Of a stretch of 64,000 bases of DNA, positions 52,407 through 61,313 are shown piece by piece. Positions within the stretch are counted from its first letter, which is position 1. Every line of letters begins with the position of its first letter. The translations under genes were made by a program, and so were the position numbers. The stretch is from Jatrophihabitans_A sp035248685. Lineage in GTDB: Bacteria; Actinomycetota; Actinomycetes; Mycobacteriales; Jatrophihabitantaceae. The notes under the pieces are model-generated. The model had not been told where the DNA came from. It saw only the letters and a program-made list of their open reading frames with translations, and searched no databases. Location of the stretch: contig DATFHF010000061.1 in NCBI GenBank assembly GCA_035248685.1, positions 1-64,000 on the forward strand, given 5' to 3'.

Positions 52407-54568
52407 CCCGGTTGTCGCGGTTCGCTGGTGAGGATGACGAGTTCTTGGGTGGCGCGGGTCATCGCCACGTAGCGGTCGACCGCCCGCTCGACGCCGCCGT
52501 CGCCGAACGCTTCCGGATCGATCAGGACGACCAGGTCGAACTCGAGCCCCTTCGCCAACTCCGGGCTCAGCGAGCGGACCCGCGGGTGTTGGCGGCGGGG
52601 TTCGTTGCCGATGACGCAGACCGTCCCCTGGGCATGCGCGGCGAGCCAGCTGTCGAGGATTGGGCTTAGTTCTGAAGCAGATCCGTACCGCACTGGCACG
52701 CCGCCGGTTCGGACCGAGGTCGGCACGTTCGCGTCCGGCAGCACCGATCGGATCACCGGCTCGGCTTCGGCCATGATCTCGGCCGGCGTCCGGTAATTGA
52801 TGCTGAGCGAGGCGAGCCTAACCCGATCCAGCCCGATCCTGGCCAGCCGCTCTTGCCAGGATTCGGTGAAGCCGTGCCGAGCCTGAGCCCGGTCGCCGAC
52901 GACGGTGAAGCTGCCGGACGGGCAGCGCAGCAGCAGCATTTGCCATTGCGCATCGGTCAATTCTTGCGCCTCGTCCACCACGATGTGCGCGAACGGGCCG
53001 GCCAGCAGGCCTGGATCGGCAATGCGTAGCGGGGTGCTGTCGACCAACGCCTCCTGAAGATCCGGCCTGCGCAACATCGACATCACCAGCAGTTCGGAGT
53101 CGTCGGCGGCGATCAGGTGGTCGATGACCCGGGCCATTTCCGCGCGTTCGGCGGCCACCGCGGTCGCGTGCCGACGGCTACGCCGGGACGCCTCCGGATC
53201 ACCCAGCCGGGACCGGGCGGCGTCCAGCAGCGGCAGGTCGGACACCGTCCAGGCGTGGACGTCCACCCGCTGGAGCCGGCGGATCTCGTCCCGGCTGAGC
53301 CATGGCGCGGATAGCCGAAGGTAGGCCGGAACCGACCACAGATCACCGACCAGGTCGGCTGCCTCGATCAGCGGCCAGGCCCGGTTGAAGGCGCTGACCA
53401 GTTCGCGATTACCCAGCAATGCCTGGCGAAACTCCCCCGCCGAGACGTCGGAGTCGCGCTGGTCGAGCAGGATCGCGACCAGTTGCTCCCACACCTCGTC
53501 CCGCGCCTGGTTATGCGGGGCGCCAGGCTCCGGCACGGCGAACGCCTCGGCCCAGTCCTCGGCGCTGAGCCAAAGATCCGACCAGGGAGTTTCGATGATC
53601 AGCGTCTCGGTCGGCGGTTGTTCGTAGAACCGGACCGCCGACTCGATGGCGCGTACCAGGTCGGCGTTGGATTTGAGCCGGGCGACTTCCGGATCGGGCT
53701 CGACCCCGGCGGTGGCACCCTCGGCGACCAGGTCGCGCAACGTGCAGGTCTGCACGCCCTGCTCGCCGAGGCTGGGCAGCACGTCACCGACGTAGGCCAA
53801 GTAGGGCTGGTGCGGCCCGACGAACAGCACGCCACCCCGACGATGCCCGAGCCGGGGGTCGGTGTAGACCAGGTAGGCCGCGCGGTGCAGCGCGACGACG
53901 GTCTTGCCGGTGCCCGGGCCGCCGTCGACGACCAGCGCGCCGGCCGATCCGGCCCGGATGATGGCGTCCTGATCGGCCTGGATGGTGGCCAGCACGTCCG
54001 GCATCCGGTCCGACCGGGAACTGGCCAGGCTGGCGATGAAGGCCGATTGGTCGTCGAGCGCGGCATGCCCGATCAGCGCGTCCGGGCTGAATACCTCGTC
54101 CCAGTAGTCGCTGATCCGCCCGGCGCTCCAGCGGTACCTGCGCCGGCTGGCCAGCCCCATCGGGTTGGCGTGGGTGGCCCGGAAGAACGGCTCGGCCGCG
54201 GGCGTTCGCCAGTCGATCAGCAGCTGACGACCCGTCTCGCCGGTAAGACCGAGCCGTCCGACGTAGACCGGCTCGGCGCCGTCGGCGTACACCATCCGGC
54301 CCAGGCACAGGTCCAGCCCGAAGCGGCGCAGTGCCCGTAGCCGATCCGTCAATCGATGGATCTCCAGGTCCCGACCCAGCGCCCGCTGCCCGATGCCACC
54401 GGGCGCCTTGCGCTCGACATCGAGCCGTTCGGTCAGCTCGGCGATGGTCTGCGCAAGCGCCTGACCGATGGCGGCGAACTGCTGCTCGTCATCGGCGATC
54501 AACGTCGGATCCGCCTTGCGGCAAAGGTGGTCGGGTAGAGCGAACACGCCGGTGGCGAGGGGGTTCAC
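52403..54568 (-). CDS. helR: HelD/HelR-type UvrD-like RNA polymerase recycling helicase
   Basis: 721 residues from the GTG at 54568, with GGAG 8 nt upstream. An N-terminal arm-like coiled helix region (about 15-90) is followed by a UvrD/Rep-like ATPase. Walker A GGPGTGKTVVAL is near residue 224, with VVDEAQELTDAQWQML (DEAQ box), INYRTPAEI and a C-terminal GLEFDLVVLIDP / RYVAMTRATQELVIL. The split layout and length match HelR, which displaces rifamycin-bound RNA polymerase from promoters in Streptomyces and Mycobacterium abscessus. A rifamycin-associated element upstream makes this assignment strong. An open frame extends to 54721 but lacks a ribosome site. Confidence 0.88.
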   Translation of the reverse strand: MNPLATGVFALPDHLCRKADPTLIADDEQQFAAIGQALAQTIAELTERLDVERKAPGGIGQRALGRDLEIHRLTDRLRALRRFGLDLCLGRMVYADGAEPVYVGRLGLTGETGRQLLIDWRTPAAEPFFRATHANPMGLASRRRYRWSAGRISDYWDEVFSPDALIGHAALDDQSAFIASLASSRSDRMPDVLATIQADQDAIIRAGSAGALVVDGGPGTGKTVVALHRAAYLVYTDPRLGHRRGGVLFVGPHQPYLAYVGDVLPSLGEQGVQTCTLRDLVAEGATAGVEPDPEVARLKSNADLVRAIESAVRFYEQPPTETLIIETPWSDLWLSAEDWAEAFAVPEPGAPHNQARDEVWEQLVAILLDQRDSDVSAGEFRQALLGNRELVSAFNRAWPLIEAADLVGDLWSVPAYLRLSAPWLSRDEIRRLQRVDVHAWTVSDLPLLDAARSRLGDPEASRRSRRHATAVAAERAEMARVIDHLIAADDSELLVMSMLRRPDLQEALVDSTPLRIADPGLLAGPFAHIVVDEAQELTDAQWQMLLLRCPSGSFTVVGDRAQARHGFTESWQERLARIGLDRVRLASLSINYRTPAEIMAEAEPVIRSVLPDANVPTSVRTGGVPVRYGSASELSPILDSWLAAHAQGTVCVIGNEPRRQHPRVRSLSPELAKGLEFDLVVLIDPEAFGDGGVERAVDRYVAMTRATQELVILTSEPRQPG

Positions 54569-54621
54569 GTCATCAACTCCGCAGATCTTTGGCCTCGGCC
54601 GGCGATTCTGCGGCACACCCC

Positions 54622-54640
54622 GGGCCTTGCCGCAAGCCCC
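54622..54640 (-). promoter_or_regulatory. Rifamycin-associated element (RAE) upstream of helR
   Basis: On the minus strand this reads GGGGCTTGCGGCAAGGCCC, a 19-bp near-palindrome identical to the RAE reported before rifamycin-inducible inactivation and resistance genes. It lies 54-72 bases before the helR GTG, just after a CATATA/TATATC -10-like patch at about 54649-54655. Confidence 0.88.
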
Positions 54641-54692
54641 CTGGTGCGATATATGTTGAAGTGGCGGGCAAAGGTCCAACCCGCCGGGCCGA

Positions 54693-55772
54693 TCAGGAAT
54701 ACCGTTCCATGATCGAGGCATCGGCTAACCGAGACAGCGCCTCTCGGATCGAACGAGCCCGGGAATCGCCCACTCCTTCGACGTCCTGAAGCTCATCCAC
54801 GGTCGCCGCCAGCACCTTCTGCAGCGCCCCGAAGTGGTCGACGATCCGGGCCAATACCGAGTTCGGCAACCGGGGCACCCGGGACAGCAGCCGGTAGCCG
54901 CGCGGGCTGACCGGTGATTCCAGCGTTTCCGGCGAGGCCGCGAAGCCCATGGCCTTGGCGACGTTGGTCAGGTCGAGCAGTTCGGCGGCGGTGAGCTCGC
55001 CCAGATCTTGCAGCGCCTGCTCGACCGTGCGGTTGCGCCGGTTGGCCGGTAGGTAATCGCGGGCGATCAGTTCCCGGTCGGAGTGCACGCCGGCCATCAG
55101 CTCCTCCAGCTGTAACGCCAGCAGCCGACCGTCGGTGCCCAACTCGGCGCCGTAACCGGCGATCTCGTCCGCGATCCGGGTCACCATCTCCAACCGTTGC
55201 GACACCGAGGCGGCATCCCGGACGGTAACCAGATCCTCGATCTCCAGCGCGGACAGGGTCTGCGACACCTCGTCCAGCCGGGACTTGTAACGCTCCAGGG
55301 TGGCCACCGCCTGGTTGGCCCGGGACAGCAGCGACGTGGAGTTCTCCAGCACGTGCCGCCGGCTGCCCAGGTACAGGCTGATGATCTTCATCGACTGGGA
55401 CACCGAGATCACCGGGAAGCCGGTCTGCTGGGCCACCCGCTGCGCGGTACGGTGCCGCGTGCCGGATTCCTCGGTTGGAGTAGCCGGATCCGGCATCAGA
55501 TGGGTGGCCGCCCGGATAATCCGGGAGCCATCGGTGGTCAGCACCACCGCGCCGTCCATCTTGGCCAGCTCGCGCAGCCGGGTTGCCGAGAATTCGACGT
55601 CCAGCGGAAAGCCGCCGGTGCAGATCGCCTCAACGGCCTTGTCGTTGCCGAGCACGATCAATGCCCCGGTGTTGCCGCGCAGGATGCGCTCCAAGCCGTC
55701 CCGCAGATCGGTGCCGGGCGCCAGCGAGGCGAGCACCGACCGCAGCACCTCGTCGCGATCGCTGATTGCCAC
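54693..55772 (-). CDS. disA: DNA integrity scanning diadenylate cyclase DisA
   Basis: 359 residues. The DAC domain (about 10-145) has the catalytic DGA in KMDGAVVLTTDG and RHR in SGTRHRTAQRVA, forming c-di-AMP from two ATP. A helical spine follows, then a C-terminal helix-hairpin-helix DNA-binding domain (LPNSVLARIVDHFGALQKVLAATVDELQDVEGVGDSRARSIREAL). GTG start. Conserved pair with radA. The helR promoter overlaps its 3' end. Confidence 0.96.
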   Translation of the reverse strand: MAISDRDEVLRSVLASLAPGTDLRDGLERILRGNTGALIVLGNDKAVEAICTGGFPLDVEFSATRLRELAKMDGAVVLTTDGSRIIRAATHLMPDPATPTEESGTRHRTAQRVAQQTGFPVISVSQSMKIISLYLGSRRHVLENSTSLLSRANQAVATLERYKSRLDEVSQTLSALEIEDLVTVRDAASVSQRLEMVTRIADEIAGYGAELGTDGRLLALQLEELMAGVHSDRELIARDYLPANRRNRTVEQALQDLGELTAAELLDLTNVAKAMGFAASPETLESPVSPRGYRLLSRVPRLPNSVLARIVDHFGALQKVLAATVDELQDVEGVGDSRARSIREALSRLADASIMERYS

Positions 55773-55829
55773 CCCTGCCTGCTTTCTTGCGTCGAAATCC
55801 TGGACGATCGCTGACAGTGTATGAGCTGC

Positions 55830-57242
55830 TCAGCCACCCCGGGGCAGTTGCCGGAGGAACTCCCAGGCCTTGGCCACGGTCGGCACCTCGAGCACCTTCA
55901 TGCCCGGAATGTGCGACCAGTCCGAGCCCGCCGGCACCAGCGCCCGGCGAAAGCCCAACCGGCCGGCCTCGGCCAGCCGACGCTGGACGCTACCGACCCG
56001 CCGCACGTCACCGGACAGCGACACCTCGCCGATGGCGCACAGTGTGCTCGGCAGCGCGATCTGGCTGGCCGCCGAGGCAATCGCCAGCAGCACGGCCAGG
56101 TCGACCGACGGTTCGGTGATCTTGATGCCACCGACGCTGGCGGCGTAGACGTCCCGCTCGGTCAGCTGGATGCCGGCGTGCCGGCTCAGCACCGCGAGCA
56201 GCATGTTCGCTCGCGAGGTGTCCAGGTCGGTGAATGAACGGCGCGCCGAGCCGTTGTGCCCGTAAGCCGTCGAGACCAGCGCTTGCACCTCCGACAGCAG
56301 TGGCCGCCGACCGGTGACCGTGACGGTGACGCAGGTGCCCGGCACCGCGATGTCCCGAGTACTGACGAACAGCCCGGACGGATCGGGCAGCTCGTCGATG
56401 CCCTCTTCGTGCATTTCGAAGCAACCGACCTCGTCCGATGCGCCGTACCGGTTCTTGATCGCGCGCAGCAGCCGCAGCGAACTGTGCCGGTCGCCTTCGA
56501 AATACAGCACGACGTCAACCAGGTGCTCCAGCGCGCGGGGTCCGGCGATGGAGCCGTCCTTGGTGACATGACCGACCAGGACGGTGGCGATCCCGCGCTC
56601 CTTGGCCACTGCGCTGATCGCGGCGGTCACCGCCCGAATCTGCGGGATGCCGCCGACCACCCCGTCGACGGTGGACGAGGCGATGGTCTGCACCGAGTCC
56701 AGGATCAGCAGGCCGGGTTTGACCTCGTCCAAGTGGGTGAGCACCGCGCCGAGGTCGTTTTCGGCGGCCAGGAATAGCTCGGCATGCATGGTGTGGGTGC
56801 GTTCGGCCCGGGCCCGCACCTGGGCGGTGGATTCCTCACCGGTGATCAGCAACGCCGGGGCGCCGCCGCGCTGGGCGTACTTCTGGCCGACCTCCAGCAG
56901 CAGGGTGGACTTGCCGACGCCGGGTTCGCCGGCCAGCAGCAGCACCGCGCCCGGCACCAGGCCGCCGCCGAGCACCCGGTCCAGCTCGGCGATGCCGGTC
57001 GGTCGGGCTCGGGCCACCGAGGCGTCCTGTCGGCTGATCGGCAGCGCGGCCGCGCGCGGGGCGACCGGGACCGGCAGCGACAGCGCGGCCGCGCGCACGC
57101 CCTCCTCGGCCATGGTTCCCCAGGCCTGGCATTCCGGGCAGCGACCCACCCATCTGACCGCGGTCATGCCGCACTCGGTGCAGGCGTAGGACGGCGCGGC
57201 GCGCTTGGGTTTGACGACGCCGGTTCCGGTGGGCTTGGTCAC
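55830..57242 (-). CDS. radA: DNA repair protein RadA
   Basis: 470 residues. The N-terminal zinc finger is YACTECGM...CPECQAWGT (about 19-42). Walker A AGEPGVGKSTLLLEV (about 104-118), the RadA-specific KNRYGASDEVG motif, and a C-terminal Lon-like domain (YAASVGGIKITEPSVDLAVLLAI, GEVSLSGDVRRV) complete it. It processes recombination branches. GTG start. A TAGCGT box lies 8 nt upstream. Separated from disA by 57 bases. Confidence 0.96.
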   Translation of the reverse strand: MTKPTGTGVVKPKRAAPSYACTECGMTAVRWVGRCPECQAWGTMAEEGVRAAALSLPVPVAPRAAALPISRQDASVARARPTGIAELDRVLGGGLVPGAVLLLAGEPGVGKSTLLLEVGQKYAQRGGAPALLITGEESTAQVRARAERTHTMHAELFLAAENDLGAVLTHLDEVKPGLLILDSVQTIASSTVDGVVGGIPQIRAVTAAISAVAKERGIATVLVGHVTKDGSIAGPRALEHLVDVVLYFEGDRHSSLRLLRAIKNRYGASDEVGCFEMHEEGIDELPDPSGLFVSTRDIAVPGTCVTVTVTGRRPLLSEVQALVSTAYGHNGSARRSFTDLDTSRANMLLAVLSRHAGIQLTERDVYAASVGGIKITEPSVDLAVLLAIASAASQIALPSTLCAIGEVSLSGDVRRVGSVQRRLAEAGRLGFRRALVPAGSDWSHIPGMKVLEVPTVAKAWEFLRQLPRGG

Positions 57243-57325
57243 GGGACCGGACGCTACCGGGACGGGCCGACAAAACCCGGTCCGCCACGGGGCAGCGAGC
57301 GGGTCAGCGATCCGGTAGGTCGAGG

Positions 57326-58072
57326 CTATTCGGGGCCGGCAGTGGCGTCGCTGACCACCGGCGCGCTCGGCTGCTGGCTGGTCAGCGCCACCGGCACGGT
57401 CAGCGTCACGCTGGTACCGCTACCGAAGGTCAGCGTGATCGGCAGCGACTGGGCCACGAACAGATCCTGGGTCAGTCCGTTCAGGCTGATGGACGGGCCG
57501 TCCCCATAGCCGATCATCACCGAGCTGCCGGCCGGCAGACTGAGCGGCTGGCTGGTTGCCGACGAGCTGGCGGCAGAGCCGCCGGATGCGGCGCTGCTGG
57601 AACCGGTGGCACTGGCTGAGCCGCTGGCGCTGGCTGAGCCGCTGGCGCTAGTGGTGACCGAACTGGCGCTGGCGGCGACCGAGCTGCTCGCCGTCGACGA
57701 ACCGGCAGCGGCGGTGTCACTGGCTCCGGCCGACGATCCGGCCAGGCTGATCAGGGCGCTGCTCGCCGCCGGGCTGCTGACCGCGGTCAGCGTGTCGTTG
57801 CTGGTGCCGTTGTTGATCAGGACCAGCTGTAACTGCGCCGAGCTGCCCTTGGCGTAACTGGAACCGTCGGTCGGTGGCAGCAGGGCGGCCGCCCTAATCG
57901 CGATGTCACCCGCCGATGCCGAGGCGGCGTCGATCGGTGGCCGCTGGCCGACCGTCTGCACGTCCTGCCCGGCCGAGCAGGCGGCCAGCGCCAAGGCAGC
58001 CAGTGCGGTGGCCAGGATCGCCGCGGCTCCGCGCCCGATCGAGCCGCGACGGCTCGGTGACTGCTTCAGCAC
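57326..58072 (-). CDS. Putative lipoprotein, LpqE-like
   Basis: About 248 residues. The lipoprotein signal ends ALAALALAAC (lipobox, Cys near residue 32). The mature part has a first beta segment (IAIRAAALLPPTDGSSYAKGSSAQLQLVLINNGTSNDTL) and a later one (LPAGSSVMIGYGDGPSISLNGL...LPITLTFGSGTSVTLTVPV), reminiscent of copper-chaperone PCu(A)C-like folds. They are split by a Ser/Ala-rich insert of about 75 residues. Two adjacent GTGs exist; the second (58072) has GGAG at 5 nt and is preferred. Position between radA and carD equals mycobacterial lpqE. Confidence 0.78.
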   Translation of the reverse strand: MLKQSPSRRGSIGRGAAAILATALAALALAACSAGQDVQTVGQRPPIDAASASAGDIAIRAAALLPPTDGSSYAKGSSAQLQLVLINNGTSNDTLTAVSSPAASSALISLAGSSAGASDTAAAGSSTASSSVAASASSVTTSASGSASASGSASATGSSSAASGGSAASSSATSQPLSLPAGSSVMIGYGDGPSISLNGLTQDLFVAQSLPITLTFGSGTSVTLTVPVALTSQQPSAPVVSDATAGPE

Positions 58073-58293
58073 GCCCACTCCTTCAGCTACCCACCCGGAC
58101 CTGGCTCGCCCACCCGATCGGCGACAGCCTAGCGATTCACCCGCAGGCTCGACGGCTTAGGGTGCCGGGCATCCGGACAACCGGCGTGCAGCTACTCGCA
58201 TTACACGGTCGCTGGCCGCTGACGGCGGATCTTGGCCTCTCGGCGTGTCGTCCCCACGTGTTACCCTGGTAGGTACCGGAAGGGGTTGCCTTA

Positions 58294-58785
58294 ATGACTT
58301 TTGAGGTCGGCGAGACCGTAGTTTATCCGCACCATGGTGCTGCCAAAATCGAGGCAATCGAGACACGCATCATCAAGGGTGTCGAGAAGCTTTACCTAGT
58401 TCTCAAGGTCCAGCAGGGTGATCTCACGGTGCGGGTGCCTGCTGACAACGCCGAGATCGTCGGCGTCCGCGATGTGGTTGGTCAAGAAGGCCTGGATCGG
58501 GTGTTCGAGGTGCTGCGTGCACCGCACACCGAGGAGCCGACCAATTGGTCCCGCCGGTACAAGGCCAATGGCGAGAAGCTGGCCTCCGGTGATGTGAACA
58601 AGGTGGCCGAGGTCGTGCGCGACCTATGGCGCCGCGAGAAGGACCGCGGCCTGTCCGCCGGCGAAAAGCGCATGCTAGCCAAGGCTCGCCAGATCCTGGT
58701 CAGCGAACTCGCATTGGCCGAAGGCACCAACGAGGACAAGGCCGAGATCGTGCTGGACGAAGTGCTCGCCGAGGCCGTCGCCTGA
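58294..58785 (+). CDS. carD: RNA polymerase-binding transcription regulator CarD
   Basis: 163 residues. The RNAP-interaction domain starts MTFEVGETVVYPHHGAAKIEAIE. The DNA-binding part includes NWSRRYKANGEKLASGDVNKVAEVVRDLWRREKDRGLSAGEKRMLAKARQILVSELALAE, with the wedge tryptophan in RDLW. It stabilises open complexes at rRNA and housekeeping promoters. GGAAGGGG lies 8 nt before the ATG. Divergent from the lipoprotein gene; heads the carD-ispD-ispF group. Confidence 0.97.
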   Translation: MTFEVGETVVYPHHGAAKIEAIETRIIKGVEKLYLVLKVQQGDLTVRVPADNAEIVGVRDVVGQEGLDRVFEVLRAPHTEEPTNWSRRYKANGEKLASGDVNKVAEVVRDLWRREKDRGLSAGEKRMLAKARQILVSELALAEGTNEDKAEIVLDEVLAEAVA

Positions 58786-58831
58786 GCCAGCCGGCACGAA
58801 CCTGACCGATCCGCAGCAACCTGCGAATGCG

Positions 58832-59506
58832 ATGACGACGGCGGCGGTAATCCTCGCGGCCGGCAGCGGAAGCCGTCTCGGAGCGGATGTTCCTAAGGCG
58901 CTGGTTAGCTTAGGAAATAAGACAATTCTCGATTGGTCGGTGGGTACCTTCGCTGATCATCCCGGTATCGACGCGCTGGTAGTGGTCGGTCCGCCGGCGG
59001 CGACTGCTGCTATTGCGGCCACCCTGCCGGCCGGTGCCCAGGTGGTGCCCGGCGGCGCAACCCGGCAGGAGTCGGTCGGCCGTGGTCTGGCTGCGCTCGG
59101 TGACGAGGTCGAGTTCGTGCTTGTGCAGGACGCGGCCCGCCCGCTGGTACCGGCACTGGTGATATCGCGGGTGCTGGACGAGTTGGCCGCCGGTGCCGAG
59201 GCTGTGGTGCCGGTGCTGCCGGTGACCGACACCATCAGACAGCTCGATGACGGCGGCCAGGTGATCGCCACTCCGGAGCGCAGCCGGCTTCGCCGCGTGC
59301 AGACACCGCAGGGCTTTCGGCTGGAGATACTGCGCAGCGCGCATGCCGCCGCGGCCGAACGAGGCGCGACAGGTGAGGTCACCGATGACGCCGGGCTGGT
59401 CGAGGCGCTCGGCCATCGGGTGCGGACGGTGCCGGGCGCCGACGCCGGGTTCAAGATCACCAGCCGGCAGGACCTGCGACTGGCCGAACTGCTGGTGTCC
59501 TCATGA
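58832..59506 (+). CDS. ispD: 2-C-methyl-D-erythritol 4-phosphate cytidylyltransferase
   Basis: 224 residues. CTP-binding AVILAAGSGSRLGADVPKAL (residues 5-24), VLVQDAARPLV (IspD signature), TPERSRLRRVQTPQGFR and VTDDAGLVEALG are intact. Third step of the MEP isoprenoid pathway. 46 bases after carD. Confidence 0.96.
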   Translation: MTTAAVILAAGSGSRLGADVPKALVSLGNKTILDWSVGTFADHPGIDALVVVGPPAATAAIAATLPAGAQVVPGGATRQESVGRGLAALGDEVEFVLVQDAARPLVPALVISRVLDELAAGAEAVVPVLPVTDTIRQLDDGGQVIATPERSRLRRVQTPQGFRLEILRSAHAAAAERGATGEVTDDAGLVEALGHRVRTVPGADAGFKITSRQDLRLAELLVSS

Positions 59507-59536
59507 GCGTCAGCGCCGGACGGCCGAATCATCCTT

Positions 59537-59606
59537 CGCGAGTGGGCAGTTCGAGCACGAGTGGGCGGTTGCAACTGCCCACTGGACGCGCAATCGCCCA
59601 CTCGCG
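59537..59606. repeat. Palindromic intergenic repeat, family B copy 2
   Basis: Exactly 70 bp, with the same four-word arrangement as 33529-33598: outer CGCGAGTGGGC/GCCCACTCGCG, inner AGTGGGCGGTT/AACTGCCCACT. It fills the gap between ispD and ispF, 14 bases before the ispF ATG. Confidence 0.88.
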
Positions 59607-59620
59607 ACCGCGGTAGCACG

Positions 59621-60124
59621 ATGACCGAACAGTTGCCATCCGGCCTGCCGCGGATAGGCATTGGGGTGGACGTGCATCCCTACCAGCCGGGACGGGACTG
59701 CTGGCTCGCCGGCCTGCACTGGCCGGATGAGGTCGGCCTCGCCGGCCACTCCGACGGTGACGTGATCTGCCACGCGGCGTGTGACGCGTTGTTGTCGGCG
59801 GCCGGCCTGGGTGACCTGGGCAGCGTATTCGGTACCGACGATCCGCAGTGGGCGGGTGCCGCCGGACTGCGATTGCTGGACGAGGTCAGGCGGCGATTGG
59901 CCGAGCAGGGCTGGCTAATCGGCAACCTCGCCGTTCAGCTGATCGGCAACCGGCCCAAGCTCGGGCCGCGGCGAGCCGAGGCCGAGGCGGTGCTCAGCGG
60001 GTTGCTCGCGGCCCCGGTCAGCCTGACGGCCACCACCACCGACGGCCTCGGTCTCACCGGTCGCGGCGAGGGACTGGCCGCGGTGGCCACCGCCCTGATC
60101 ACCGCTGACCTGATCACGCGCTGA
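59621..60124 (+). CDS. ispF: 2-C-methyl-D-erythritol 2,4-cyclodiphosphate synthase
   Basis: 167 residues from the ATG at 59621. Metal ligands Asp and His in GIGVDVHPYQPG, then GHSDGDVICHAACDALLSAAGLGDLGSVFGTDDP, and the terminal TTTDGLGLTGRGEGLAA. Next MEP-pathway step after IspE. No ribosome site precedes the ATG because repeat B occupies that space, so it may rely on structure or coupling. Converges on the PLP gene. Confidence 0.95.
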   Translation: MTEQLPSGLPRIGIGVDVHPYQPGRDCWLAGLHWPDEVGLAGHSDGDVICHAACDALLSAAGLGDLGSVFGTDDPQWAGAAGLRLLDEVRRRLAEQGWLIGNLAVQLIGNRPKLGPRRAEAEAVLSGLLAAPVSLTATTTDGLGLTGRGEGLAAVATALITADLITR

Positions 60125-60132
60125 CGAACGAT

Positions 60133-61245
60133 TCAAGCCAGCGCGCCGGCCAGGTCGGCCCAGAGATCCTCGACATGCTCGATCCCGGTCGACAGCCGCA
60201 CCAGCGCGGCCGGGGTGCCCTGCGCCGCCTCGCCCGGGTAGCTGCCACGCCGCTCGATCAGCGACTCGACCCCGCCGAGGCTGGTCGCGTGCGTGATCAG
60301 CTGAAGCCGCTCGCACAGCCGGTCGGCCCGGGCAACCGAGTCGAGCTCGAAGGAGAGCAGGCCGCCGTGATTGGCCAGCAGCCGCGCGACCCGCTCGGCC
60401 TGCGGGTGATCGGCCCGGCCGAGATGGTGCACCGCCCGTACCGCCGGGTGCTCGGCCAGCCGCTCGGCCAGCACTGCCGCATTGGCGCAGGCCCGGTCCA
60501 ACCGCACCGCAAGCGTGCGCAGGCCGCGCAGCGCCAGGTAACACTCCAGGCTGCCGGGAATCGCGCCGGTGAGGTTGCGCTGATCGACTAGCCGGTCCGC
60601 CCGCGCGTCGTCGGCGGTGATCAGCACTCCCATCACCAGATCGCTATGCCCGGCGATCCACTTGGTGGCCGAGTGCATCACCACGTCGGCACCATGCTTC
60701 AACGGCCGGATCGCCAGCGGCGTGGCCAGCGTCGCGTCGACCACGCTGAGCACCGAGTGCTGACTGGCCGCGCAGGCCAGCGCCGGTAGATCCGGCACCG
60801 CGAGCAGTGGATTGGTCGGCAGCTCCAACCAGAGCACTGCCGCCCCGTCCAGCGCGGCCATCGTGGCGTCGGTATCGGTAATGTCCACCGGCCGCAATGA
60901 CAGCCGGCCGAGCTCGACCTGCTTGTCGAACAAGGTGCGGTGGTAGTTGTAGAAGCTGGTCGGCAGCACCACCACAGCGCCGACCGGCAGTCCCTCGACG
61001 ATCGCGCTGGTGGCCGCCATGCCGGACGCGAAGGCCACCGCGCGGCCGCCCTCCAGCGTCCCGATCGCCGTCTCGAAGGCGGCCGTGGTGTCGCTGCCTT
61101 GGCGGCCGTAGGCCCGCGGTCCGCCGGCGTGGTAGGTCGAGGCGAGCACCACCGGCTGGTTCACCGGGCCGTCCGGGACCCGGTTCGGCCGGCCGGCCGC
61201 CACCACCACCGACTCCGGACGCAGCTGGTTCGGCTGATCTGCCAT
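60133..61245 (-). CDS. Trans-sulfuration family PLP enzyme (cystathionine gamma-synthase-like)
   Basis: 370 residues from the ATG at 61245. Cys/Met-metabolism PLP fold with AFASGMAATSAIVEGLP, LWLELPTNPLLAVPDL, VVDATLATPLAIRPLKHGADVVMHSATKWIAGHSD (PLP Lys in SATK) and SLGGVESLIERRGSYPGE. The specific reaction (cystathionine synthase or lyase, methionine lyase, acylhomoserine sulfhydrylase) cannot be fixed from sequence. TAGATT 7 nt upstream suggests a leaderless transcript. Confidence 0.88.
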   Translation of the reverse strand: MADQPNQLRPESVVVAAGRPNRVPDGPVNQPVVLASTYHAGGPRAYGRQGSDTTAAFETAIGTLEGGRAVAFASGMAATSAIVEGLPVGAVVVLPTSFYNYHRTLFDKQVELGRLSLRPVDITDTDATMAALDGAAVLWLELPTNPLLAVPDLPALACAASQHSVLSVVDATLATPLAIRPLKHGADVVMHSATKWIAGHSDLVMGVLITADDARADRLVDQRNLTGAIPGSLECYLALRGLRTLAVRLDRACANAAVLAERLAEHPAVRAVHHLGRADHPQAERVARLLANHGGLLSFELDSVARADRLCERLQLITHATSLGGVESLIERRGSYPGEAAQGTPAALVRLSTGIEHVEDLWADLAGALA

Positions 61246-61252
61246 ACCGCGA

Positions 61253-61307
61253 AATCTACCGACTGCGCTCGGCCGGCACCGGCCCGAACCGCCGCGCTGC
61301 GTAGGCT
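61253..61307. promoter_or_regulatory. Divergent leaderless -10 pair (PLP enzyme / PPOX protein)
   Basis: Minus-strand TAGATT (61258-61253) is 7 nt before the ATG at 61245. Plus-strand TAGGCT (61302-61307) is 6 nt before the ATG at 61314. Confidence 0.5.
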
Positions 61308-61313
61308 CGGGCC

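Noticed and set aside
60118..60144. GCGCTG...CAGCGC hairpin over the convergent ispF and PLP-enzyme stops
   Set aside because: 6-bp stem with a 15-nt loop; too weak to claim as a terminator.
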